Below, in pieces: positions 35,821 through 43,137 of a stretch of 64,000 nt of DNA. The position numbers and the translations under genes were made by a program. Each line of letters opens with the position of its first letter. Within the stretch, counting starts at the first letter, position 1. Source of the stretch: Virgibacillus_F flavescens (lineage in GTDB: Bacteria > Bacillota > Bacilli > Bacillales > Amphibacillaceae); assembly GCF_050574275.1 (NCBI RefSeq), contig NZ_CP192260.1:2542001-2606000 (forward strand), in the 5' to 3' direction. Under the pieces are notes generated by a model that saw only the letters and a program-made list of their open reading frames with translations, was not told the DNA's origin and did no database searches.

Positions 35821-35962
35821 ACTGCGATGTAACAGTGGCGTGATTTCCACGGAAGGCAGTCGCGCACCTTAGGGCGGCTGGTGAGCATCCTCGTCCTGTT
35901 GCACTCCGGGGTCTCACCTATGCCTTTCCTCCCGCAGGAATTAACTGCCATCCGCTCCAATC
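35821..35962 (+). repeat. Structured Bacillaceae-type intergenic repeat, related to family B (B3)
   Basis: GC-rich stretch with two nested inverted repeats: GGCAGT (35854-35859) with ACTGCC (35944-35949), and GGTGAG with CTCACC inside it. It begins with ACTGCGATGTAAC, a 13-base word also found as ACTGCGAAGTAAC at 35761 and ACTGCGACGTAAC at 45932. Phrases such as TCCCGCAGGA are common in intergenic repeats of Bacillaceae. No coding potential is apparent. Confidence 0.7.
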
Positions 35963-35983
35963 TCTTGATGAAATGTGGATGTC

Positions 35984-36268
35984 GAGAATTTATTAACTGC
36001 ACACCTGATAGAACTTCTGTTTCAATATGCATTGTTTTAGTAAGAACAAAGACATAAACCACTCTACCAGTCCTGCATGGTTCCGGGCGGTGACTCCTGC
36101 GGGAACAGCACGAGTCTGAAGGCCCCACAAGAAAGCTTTTTAAGGGGAGGGCCAACTAAAACCGTTCTTTGCGGACAACGTTGGCATACCCCTTGTCGCG
36201 GCAAGCATCCGCCCGCAACGATCCTGGACGGCAGCTATGGAAACAAACAAAAAGTTATTTCGCAATTT
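35984..36268 (-). repeat. Family B repeat, copy B2
   Basis: Diverged reverse-orientation copy of the element at 45930-46212. Shared blocks, in order on the minus strand, are TGCGAAATAAC, GCCGTCCAGGATCG, CGGGCGGATGCTT, GGGGCCTTCAGACTCGTGCT, GTTCCCGCAGGAGTCACCGC, AGGACTGGTAGAG, AATGCATATTGAAA and ATAAATTCTCGACATCC. The centre (36130-36195) differs. The whole gap 35291-36428 holds only these repeats, the xerC promoter and hairpins; I see no gene in it. Confidence 0.8.
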
Positions 36269-36351
36269 ACATCAACTACGCAATGTATCTGATAGCACGT
36301 TTTATGAACAGACATTAAACCGTATAAAAGAACTATAGTTTAATGTATTCA

Positions 36352-36395
36352 TCAAAAATATCTATCTGCGAGAGCAGAGTTAAATAAGAGATAGA
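36352..36395 (-). terminator. Weak terminator candidate after the 104-residue gene
   Basis: TCTATCT (36361-36367) and AGATAGA (36389-36395) form a seven-base stem with a 21-base loop, followed on the minus strand by ATATTTTTG. The long loop makes it a weak candidate. Confidence 0.35.
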
Positions 36396-36428
36396 AAATG
36401 GTTAATTATTATGACTAGAATCAAAAAA

Positions 36429-36743
36429 TCAGCTTAAGAACCCTAATTCATCAATTTTCTTTTTCGTTTCTGGTGTACCTAGGTCATAAATTTTCTGATA
36501 GATTATAACTAAATCCTTTTCATATTTATTTCTTTCATCATCAGCGCCCCATTCATCAAAAGGCTTTTTAAGAAAATCTGCTGCCTGCTGACCATTCTTC
36601 TTTTTTTCAATAAATAACAGCTCAAGATCCTTAATTTCCTCTGAGTTGGCGTAAATTTCATATTCAATCCCACTATCTGGCAGTGATATTTCACGTATCT
36701 CTTCATTATCAATTGTTACAAAATATTGTTCCTTGTTAGACAT
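36429..36743 (-). CDS. Conserved-looking hypothetical protein of 104 residues
   Basis: A real gene by its GAGGAGG ribosome site eight bases before ATG and good codon structure, but I do not recognise its family. It is acidic and soluble, with no signal peptide, membrane segment or Cys. It starts with a beta-rich part (YFVTIDNEEIREISLPDSGI) and continues with helices (IKDLELLFIEKKKNGQQAAD, then KPFDEWGADDERNKYEKDLV). It stands alone between the topA terminator and the repeat region, in the slot where trmFO normally lies. Confidence 0.75.
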   Translation of the reverse strand: MSNKEQYFVTIDNEEIREISLPDSGIEYEIYANSEEIKDLELLFIEKKKNGQQAADFLKKPFDEWGADDERNKYEKDLVIIYQKIYDLGTPETKKKIDELGFLS

Positions 36744-36861
36744 TTTTCATCCTCCTCATACAACTGTAATTACCCTATTTACCACTGTTAAAACTATTAG
36801 AAAACGACGAAGTTTTTCTTATACCTACAATTGCTTAAGCTTTTATCTTTTTCTTAAGAGT

Positions 36862-36892
36862 AAAAAAGAACTGTTCGCAAGTGAACAGTTCT
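36862..36892 (-). terminator. Intrinsic terminator after topA
   Basis: A perfect ten-base stem, AGAACTGTTC with GAACAGTTCT (36867-36876, 36883-36892), is followed on the minus strand by TTTTTTA. Confidence 0.92.
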
Positions 36893-36903
36893 AAGAAAAT
36901 ATA

Positions 36904-38982
36904 TTAATTTTGTGTTTTCTCTTTGTAATCACAATTTGTACATTGAATTTGTGTTTCCTTCTTGGTTTTCTTTTCAACTAATAAGGATTCACATTTTGGA
37001 CATGGTCTGGAAATTGGTTTGTCCCATGAAACAAAATCACATTCTGGAAACCTGTCACAACCATAAAAAGTACGTTTCTTTTTTGATTTTCTTTCAACGA
37101 CATTTCCTTCTTCACATTTTGGGCAATCCATTCCAATTTCTTTTAAAATTGGTTTTGTATTTCGGCATTCTGGGAAGTTTGAACAAGCTAAGAATTTTCC
37201 GTATCTCCCCATTTTATATACCATTTCATGCCCGCATTTTTCGCAGTCAATTCCTGCTGGTTCATCCCTTATTTCAATTTTTTCCATTTCTTTCTCTGCA
37301 ACTTCCAATCGCTTGTTGAAGTCAAGATAAAAACCATCGAGAATGGAAACCCAATCATTCTTTCCCTCTTCTATAGAATCAAGTTCACCCTCCATTTTTA
37401 CAGTGAAATCAACATCTATAATCTCAGGGAAAAATTCCTGCAGCAAATCCATCACGATACTCCCTAACTCAGTAGGGATAAATCGTTTGTTATCAATGCT
37501 GACATAACCCCTGCGCTGGATTGTATCAAGCGTCGGTGCATAAGTAGAAGGTCTACCAATACCCTGCTCTTCCATCGCTCGTACAAGTCTGGCTTCCGTA
37601 TATCTCGGAGGTGGCTGCGTAAAGTGCTGATTTGGTGCAATTTCATTTGCCGTAACTTCCATTCCTTCTTTTAAGTCTGGCAAATATTTGTTTTCTTCCT
37701 TCTTCTTATCATCAGTTCCTTCAATATATACAGACATGAAACCTTTAAATTTAATTTTAGATCCAGTTGCACGAAACTCGACTCCATTGTTTAATAAGTG
37801 AACAGTCATCGTATCCATAACCGCAGGGGCCATTTGACTTGCAACAAATCTTTCCCAAATTAACTTATAAAGTTTATATTGATCGTTTGATAATACGGCC
37901 TTTAACGATTTTGGATCAAGTGAAACAGATGTCGGACGTATTGCTTCGTGAGCATCTTGTGATCCTTCTTTTTGCTTTACAGGTTTTGATTCACCGACAA
38001 ACTCTTTACCATGCTTTTCTTCAATAAAGGTTTTAACTTCTGCTTTTGCTGTTTCTGAAATACGAGTTGAATCTGTACGCATATAAGTTATTAGACCAGT
38101 TATGCCACCAGACTTCTTACCTAAATCAATACCTTCATACAACTGCTGTGCTACCATCATCGTCTTTCTAGCTCTAAAGTTAAGTTTTCGTGCAGCTTCC
38201 TGTTGGATGGAAGATGTGGTAAAAGGAACAGCAGGGTTTCTTTTTCGTTCTCGTTTATTAACTTTATCAACTGAGAACTTTTTACCCTTCATCTGCTTTA
38301 ATATTTTAGTTACATCTTCTTCTGTTTTTAATTCTTCTTTTTTATTATTTATTCCATAAAAAGAACCTTCAAACGTTTCTTTGTTCTTCAAGAAATCTGC
38401 TTCGATGGACCAGTATTCTTCTGGTGTGAACCCATTAATTTCTTTTTCCCGATCCATTATCATCTTGACTGCTACAGACTGAACTCTACCCGCACTTAAT
38501 CCCTTTTTTACTTTCTTCCATAGTAAAGGACTGATATTATAGCCGACCAATCGATCTAATATTCTACGGGCCTGTTGTGCATTTACTAAGTCTGTATTAA
38601 TTGAACGGGGATGTTTAAACGATTCTTTAATTGCATCTTTTGTAATTTCATTAAAAACCACGCGGCATTCAGACGCTTCGTCAATATTAAGACTATGTGC
38701 AAGATGCCAGGCAATCGCTTCCCCTTCTCTATCGGGGTCGGCTGCAAGGTATACTTTCTTAGCCTTTTTTGCTGCAGTCTTAAGTGACTTTAGCACGTCA
38801 CCTTTTCCGCGTATTGTTATATATTTTGGACGAAACGCATCTTCTGTATCAACACCCATTTGGCTTTTCGGCAAATCTCGAACATGCCCCATGGAGGCTT
38901 TAACTTTATATTTTTTCCCTAAATATCGTTCAATCGTCTTTGCTTTCGCAGGCGACTCAACGATTACTAGATAATCTGCCAT
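36904..38982 (-). CDS. topA: DNA topoisomerase I
   Basis: Type IA enzyme that relaxes negative supercoils. The TOPRIM domain starts with YLVIVESPAKAKTIERYLG and has DPDREGEAIAWHLA; the catalytic Tyr is in GLITYMRTDSTRIS. Three C-terminal zinc ribbons are intact: CEKCGHEM with CSNFPEC, CPKCEEGN with CDRFPEC, and CPKCESLL with CTNC. The 692 residues match B. subtilis (691). It has its own promoter and terminator here. Confidence 0.98.
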   Translation of the reverse strand: MADYLVIVESPAKAKTIERYLGKKYKVKASMGHVRDLPKSQMGVDTEDAFRPKYITIRGKGDVLKSLKTAAKKAKKVYLAADPDREGEAIAWHLAHSLNIDEASECRVVFNEITKDAIKESFKHPRSINTDLVNAQQARRILDRLVGYNISPLLWKKVKKGLSAGRVQSVAVKMIMDREKEINGFTPEEYWSIEADFLKNKETFEGSFYGINNKKEELKTEEDVTKILKQMKGKKFSVDKVNKRERKRNPAVPFTTSSIQQEAARKLNFRARKTMMVAQQLYEGIDLGKKSGGITGLITYMRTDSTRISETAKAEVKTFIEEKHGKEFVGESKPVKQKEGSQDAHEAIRPTSVSLDPKSLKAVLSNDQYKLYKLIWERFVASQMAPAVMDTMTVHLLNNGVEFRATGSKIKFKGFMSVYIEGTDDKKKEENKYLPDLKEGMEVTANEIAPNQHFTQPPPRYTEARLVRAMEEQGIGRPSTYAPTLDTIQRRGYVSIDNKRFIPTELGSIVMDLLQEFFPEIIDVDFTVKMEGELDSIEEGKNDWVSILDGFYLDFNKRLEVAEKEMEKIEIRDEPAGIDCEKCGHEMVYKMGRYGKFLACSNFPECRNTKPILKEIGMDCPKCEEGNVVERKSKKKRTFYGCDRFPECDFVSWDKPISRPCPKCESLLVEKKTKKETQIQCTNCDYKEKTQN

Positions 38983-39117
38983 TCATTCATCCTCCTAGAA
39001 ATTGAGGTCCATAGTAATTTTTTTATAAATGTGAAAAAGTTTACCATCATCTTGTTTAGTCATGCGTAATAACCATCATCACGCGTACCATATTTTTTAT
39101 AGTTGAAATCTTCACTA

Positions 39118-39146
39118 ATAGTAAATATATACGCTCAGTTTGTCAA
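39118..39146 (-). promoter_or_regulatory. Sigma-A promoter of topA
   Basis: TTGACA, 17 bases, TACTAT on the minus strand, about 135 bases before the topA start. The leader contains an imperfect GCGTGAT/ATTACGC hairpin. Confidence 0.7.
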
Positions 39147-39166
39147 ACATGCATTAGCATTTTTCG

Positions 39167-40069
39167 TTAGTAAGTCTCATTTATCCATATTTCTTTCGCT
39201 CTGTTCCAATCTTCTATAATGTCATCTGGCTGCATGACTAGCTTAGCACCATCCTGGATCATGCGATTGCAGCCTATTGACTCCCGGATAGCTGGAGAGT
39301 CAGGAACAGCATAAACTTCTCTACCTTGATCCAGTGCCTGGTCAACTGTAATAAGAGTCCCACTCTTTTCTTTTGCTTCAATAACCAATGTGCCAAATCC
39401 TAAACCACTTATAATCCGATTTCTTTCAGGAAAGAAAAATCGTTCTGGTGGCTGATTTGGTGGATACTCTGATAATACTAAGCCTTTTTTACTTAATTGG
39501 TCAAATAAAGTGATATTTTGTTTCGGATAAATATGATTAAATCCTCCACCCAAAACTGCTATCGTCTTACCATTATTACCTAAAGCAAATTGGTGGGCGT
39601 AACTATCTATCCCCATCGCCATTCCACTAACAATCACCCAATTCATTTCTATTAAAACTGGCAGAATCAGCTTCATTTTTTTGATGGCATTCTTTGACGG
39701 GAACCTTGTACCTATTACACTTAGAGCTGGCCGCTGCATAAGTAATGTAACATCACCAATCGTGTAGAGAACAAGTGGAGGATCTTTAATGGTTTTTAAT
39801 ACAGCTGGATAACCCTCATCAACTATTGTGAGAATAGTGTATGCCTCCAGGTCTTTCTTTATTTCATCTATTAATTTTAGTTTGTGGAGATCTTGATATA
39901 ACAATGAAGCGTTTTTAAAGGGGAGTGAAAATTGATGAGAAATCTGCGTTGGGGACAACGTATAAATAGTTGATAAAGATGAATCTAACAATAAAATTCG
40001 GGAAATTGTTCGCCTTGTAATTCCTTTGCATCTGCAAAGGTGGATTATTCTGTTTCGTAATGAAAACAA
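39167..40069 (-). CDS. dprA: DNA processing protein DprA (Smf)
   Basis: Loads RecA on incoming single-stranded DNA during transformation. The Rossmann-like core is clear: LSVIGTRFPSKNAIKKM, VIVSGMAMGIDSYAHQFAL, AVLGGGFNHIYPKQN and FPERNRIISGLGFGTLVIEA with the ssDNA-binding Arg residues. The C-terminal winged helix seen in some relatives is absent, as in B. subtilis. The start is taken as TTG 40069 behind AAGGAAGTGA. Length 300 residues. Confidence 0.95.
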   Translation of the reverse strand: MFSLRNRIIHLCRCKGITRRTISRILLLDSSLSTIYTLSPTQISHQFSLPFKNASLLYQDLHKLKLIDEIKKDLEAYTILTIVDEGYPAVLKTIKDPPLVLYTIGDVTLLMQRPALSVIGTRFPSKNAIKKMKLILPVLIEMNWVIVSGMAMGIDSYAHQFALGNNGKTIAVLGGGFNHIYPKQNITLFDQLSKKGLVLSEYPPNQPPERFFFPERNRIISGLGFGTLVIEAKEKSGTLITVDQALDQGREVYAVPDSPAIRESIGCNRMIQDGAKLVMQPDDIIEDWNRAKEIWINETY

Positions 40070-40103
40070 TCAATCACTTCCTTTTCCAGTTAATGTTTTG
40101 TGA

Positions 40104-40139
40104 AAAATAAGGAACTCAATATCGCTATTGAGTTCCTTT
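40104..40139 (-). terminator. Intrinsic terminator after sucD
   Basis: A 13-base perfect inverted repeat, AAGGAACTCAATA with TATTGAGTTCCTT around a four-base loop, is followed on the minus strand by ATTTTTC. Confidence 0.88.
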
Positions 40140-40146
40140 ACCTGAC

Positions 40147-41049
40147 TTAATGTGTTTTACATTTGTCATCCAAGTTATTTTCTTTTAGTACTTTAATCAT
40201 TGTTTCTCCCATTACTGCAGGAGTTTCGGCTACTTGAATACCAGATTCATTCATAACACGAATTTTTTCTTCTGCTGTACCTTTACCGCCAGAGATAATT
40301 GCACCAGCATGTCCCATACGTTTTCCTGGAGGAGCAGTTGCGCCACCAATGAATCCAACGACAGGTTTCTTCATGTTAGCTTTCACCCATTCAGCAGCTT
40401 CTTCTTCCGCAGTACCACCGATTTCACCGATCATAATAACCGCTTCTGTATCAGAATCATCGTTAAATGCTTTTAATACATCGATAAAGTCAGTTCCGTT
40501 TACAGGATCTCCACCAATACCTACTGCTGTCGATTGACCATAACCAGCTTCTGATAATTGATGAACTGCTTCATAAGTTAACGTACCGGAACGTGATACA
40601 ACTCCGATATGACCTTTTTTATGAATATAACCAGGCATGATACCAATTTTACATTCTTCAGGTGTAATTACACCAGGACAGTTTGGTCCAACCAAGCGTG
40701 TCTTCTTACCTTCCATATAACGTTTTACTTTTACCATATCAAGTACTGGAATATGCTCAGTTATACAAATTGCAAGATCAAGTTCAGCATCAACTGCTTC
40801 GATAATTGCATCTGCCGCAAACGCAGCTGGGACATAGATTACGGAAGCATTAGCACCTGTTTGATCCACAGCATCTTTAACCGTATTAAAAACAGGTACT
40901 CCTTCAACCTCAGAACCGCCTTTTTTCGGTGTAACACCACCAACGATTTTAGTACCGTATTCAAGCATTTGTTTCGTATGGAATCTAGCTGTACCACCAG
41001 TAATTCCTTGGACAATTACTTTTGTATCTTTATTTACATATACACTCAT
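40147..41049 (-). CDS. sucD: Succinyl-CoA synthetase alpha subunit
   Basis: TCA-cycle enzyme carrying the CoA-binding domain and the phosphohistidine. The CoA site is VIVQGITGGTARFHTKQML; the active-site His lies in GKRMGHAGAIISGGKGTAEE. The 300 residues equal B. subtilis SucD. It follows sucC in one transcript with a short 88-base gap. Confidence 0.98.
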   Translation of the reverse strand: MSVYVNKDTKVIVQGITGGTARFHTKQMLEYGTKIVGGVTPKKGGSEVEGVPVFNTVKDAVDQTGANASVIYVPAAFAADAIIEAVDAELDLAICITEHIPVLDMVKVKRYMEGKKTRLVGPNCPGVITPEECKIGIMPGYIHKKGHIGVVSRSGTLTYEAVHQLSEAGYGQSTAVGIGGDPVNGTDFIDVLKAFNDDSDTEAVIMIGEIGGTAEEEAAEWVKANMKKPVVGFIGGATAPPGKRMGHAGAIISGGKGTAEEKIRVMNESGIQVAETPAVMGETMIKVLKENNLDDKCKTH

Positions 41050-41137
41050 TTTCGTCCGTCCTTTCTACGCAATCTTCATACGTTTTATAAAAAAATGTCA
41101 AAAAGTTTCTGCATAAGCCTAACCTTTTATTTAGGTA

Positions 41138-42298
41138 TTACTTTACCATGGAAACGATTTTTTCAGCGCCATCAGCCATGGAACCTGCAGAAGTAATATT
41201 TAAACCTGATTCATTCAATATTTTCTTGCCTAAATCAACGTTTGTACCTTCCAGACGTACAACTAACGGCATTTTAAGACCAACTTGTTTCGTTGCTTCT
41301 ACTACACCTTCAGCAATTACGTCACATTTCATGATTCCGCCGAAAATATTAACAAATATCCCTTTTACATTGGGATCGGACAAAATGATTTTGAATGCTT
41401 CTGTTACTTTTTCAGCAGTCGCACCGCCCCCCACGTCAAGGAAGTTAGCGGGGTCGCCGCCATAATGCTTGATAATATCCATTGTAGACATAGCAAGCCC
41501 AGCACCATTTACCATGCAGCCAATGTTTCCGTCTAATGAAACATAGCTTAGGTCATATTTAGACGCTTCAATTTCTTTTGTGTCTTCTTCATCAAGATCA
41601 CGATAATTCAGAATGTCCTTTTGACGGAACATTGCATTATCGTCAAAATTTAACTTAGCATCTAAAGCCAATACTTCGCCATCACCTGTTGTAACTAAAG
41701 GATTGATTTCTGCAATAGAACAATCTTTTTCAACAAATGCCTGGTAAAGACCCATCATAAACTTAACCGCTTTGCCGATTAGTTCATCCGGAATGTTAAT
41801 GTTAAATGCTAGTCTCCGAGCTTGATAACCAGAAAGTCCTACTACTGGATCAATAACCTCTTTGAAGATTTTCTCAGGCGTTTCAGCAGCCACTTCTTCA
41901 ATTTCTGTACCGCCTTCTTCTGATGCCATTAATACAACAGATGAAGTTGCACGATCAAGAACAAGACCTACATAATATTCCTTCTTGATATCACAGCCTT
42001 CTTCAATAAGTAAGCGTTTAACTTCCTTACCTTCAGGGCCTGTTTGATGCGTAACCAGAGTTTTACCTAAAATCTCATCCGCATATGTACGCACTTCGTC
42101 TAAGTTTTTAGCAATTTTCACTCCGCCGGCATTACCACGTCCACCAGCATGAATTTGTGCTTTTACAACTGTAACAGAAGTTCCTAATTTCTTAGCAGCT
42201 TCAACAGCTTCGTCAACTGTATATGCAACATGTCCAGTAGGAACATTTACACCATAGCTTCGCAAAATTTCTTTGCCTTGATACTCATGAATGTTCAT
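41138..42298 (-). CDS. sucC: Succinyl-CoA synthetase beta subunit
   Basis: ATP-grasp subunit that couples succinyl-CoA cleavage to nucleoside triphosphate synthesis. Clear motifs are MNIHEYQGKEILRSYGV, VKAQIHAGGRGNAGGVKIA and ANFLDVGGGATAEKVTEAFK. The ATG at 42298 is seven bases from GGAGG; the ATG just before it is less well placed. 386 residues, near the 385 of B. subtilis. A sigma-A promoter lies just upstream. Confidence 0.98.
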   Translation of the reverse strand: MNIHEYQGKEILRSYGVNVPTGHVAYTVDEAVEAAKKLGTSVTVVKAQIHAGGRGNAGGVKIAKNLDEVRTYADEILGKTLVTHQTGPEGKEVKRLLIEEGCDIKKEYYVGLVLDRATSSVVLMASEEGGTEIEEVAAETPEKIFKEVIDPVVGLSGYQARRLAFNINIPDELIGKAVKFMMGLYQAFVEKDCSIAEINPLVTTGDGEVLALDAKLNFDDNAMFRQKDILNYRDLDEEDTKEIEASKYDLSYVSLDGNIGCMVNGAGLAMSTMDIIKHYGGDPANFLDVGGGATAEKVTEAFKIILSDPNVKGIFVNIFGGIMKCDVIAEGVVEATKQVGLKMPLVVRLEGTNVDLGKKILNESGLNITSAGSMADGAEKIVSMVK

Positions 42299-42332
42299 CA
42301 TTTATCCTCCCATCAAAATTCACTGCATTCCC

Positions 42333-42361
42333 ATTGTATTAAAAAACAACAAATTTCACAA
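42333..42361 (-). promoter_or_regulatory. Sigma-A promoter of sucCD
   Basis: TTGTGA, 17 bases, TACAAT on the minus strand, about 35 bases before the sucC start. It lies right beside the end of the family A repeat array. Confidence 0.72.
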
Positions 42362-42373
42362 GGAATAACGAAA

Positions 42374-42777
42374 TAAAGAAAAGCGGAGGTGACTGTTTAG
42401 AAGCGGACGCATAAGCAAGGGACCGAAGAACGCATGCTTTTCGCGTTCGAAGTGTCCATTGCTTATGACGGCAGCTTCTAGGAGCCGCAGCTAGACAGAA
42501 AGAAAAGCGAGGCGACTGGTCAGCGACGGACAAATAGATAGGACTGTGAAAGTACGTTGAACTTTACGTACATTCATCAGGACTATCTATTTGCTAGCCG
42601 CTAGGAGCAGCAGCTGGACAGAAAGAAAAGCGGAGGCGACTGTTTAGAAGCGGACGCATAAGCAAGGGACCGAAGAACGCATGCTTTTCGCGTTCGAAGT
42701 GTCCATTGCTTATGACGGCAGCTTCTAGGAGCAGCAGCTGGACAAGAAAGAAAAGCGAGGCGACTGTTTACAGGCGC
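42374..42777 (+). repeat. Family A modular hairpin repeat, locus 2 (three units and a partial fourth)
   Basis: Order of units A-B-A. The two A units carry CATAAGCAA/TTGCTTATG (42410-42418 with 42459-42467; 42657-42665 with 42706-42714) around GAACGC/GCGTTC. The B unit between them carries AAATAGATAG/CTATCTATTT around a near-palindromic inner arm. Spacers read AGAAAGAAAAGCGGAGGCG and CTAGGAGCAGCAGCTGGACA. A fourth spacer leads straight into the ylqH terminator hairpin. Orientation is opposite to transcription. It fills the 563-base ylqH-sucC gap. Confidence 0.9.
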
Positions 42778-42830
42778 AAAAAAAGATAGACCATGAAGTC
42801 GTTTTCCTAACTTCACAGAATCTATCTAAA
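42778..42830 (-). terminator. Terminator after ylqH, joined to the repeat array
   Basis: On the minus strand AGATAGA...TGAAGT pairs with ACTTCA...TCTATCT and is followed by TTTTTTT. The outer stem resembles that of the repeat's B unit, and a repeat spacer abuts it directly. Confidence 0.85.
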
Positions 42831-42861
42831 TACAACGGAAATTCACTGTAGAATAATGACA

Positions 42862-43137
42862 TTATTTGTATTCACCCACTTTTTTATCCGCACGATAGAC
42901 AAAAGCAAAGACCTCAGCAACTGCCAGATATAATTCTTCAGGTATCGATTCATTTATATTCAATTCTGCCAATAATTCTACAAGGGACGCATCTTCCTGA
43001 ATAGGAACATTGTTTTGCTTCGCTTTTTCAATAATGTTCTCAGCAATAATTCCTTTTCCAGCAGCTGCAACAGTAGGTGCCTGGTCACTTTTTTGATCGT
43101 ATCTAAGCGCTGCAGCTTTTTGTCGCTTTTCACTCAT
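42862..43137 (-). CDS. ylqH: FlhB-like cytosolic domain protein (YlqH)
   Basis: A 91-residue protein that aligns with the C-terminal part of FlhB (AALRYDQKSDQAPTVAAAGK; IPEELYLAVAEVFAFVYRAD) but lacks membrane segments and the NPTH cleavage motif. The B. subtilis homologue lies at the same place. Its function is unknown; in some bacteria such fragments can substitute for the cleaved FlhB tail. It overlaps ylqG by four bases, so the two are coupled. Confidence 0.9.
   Translation of the reverse strand: MSEKRQKAAALRYDQKSDQAPTVAAAGKGIIAENIIEKAKQNNVPIQEDASLVELLAELNINESIPEELYLAVAEVFAFVYRADKKVGEYK

Noticed and set aside
35811..36155. Minus-strand open frame of 114 codons
   Set aside because: Runs through the GC-rich repeats B3 and B2; no ribosome site, and composition follows the repeat structure.
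42339..42816. Two open frames encoding nearly the same Cys/Arg/Ser-rich peptide
   Set aside because: They are translations of the tandem family A repeat; no ribosome sites, and the identity follows from the DNA repeat.
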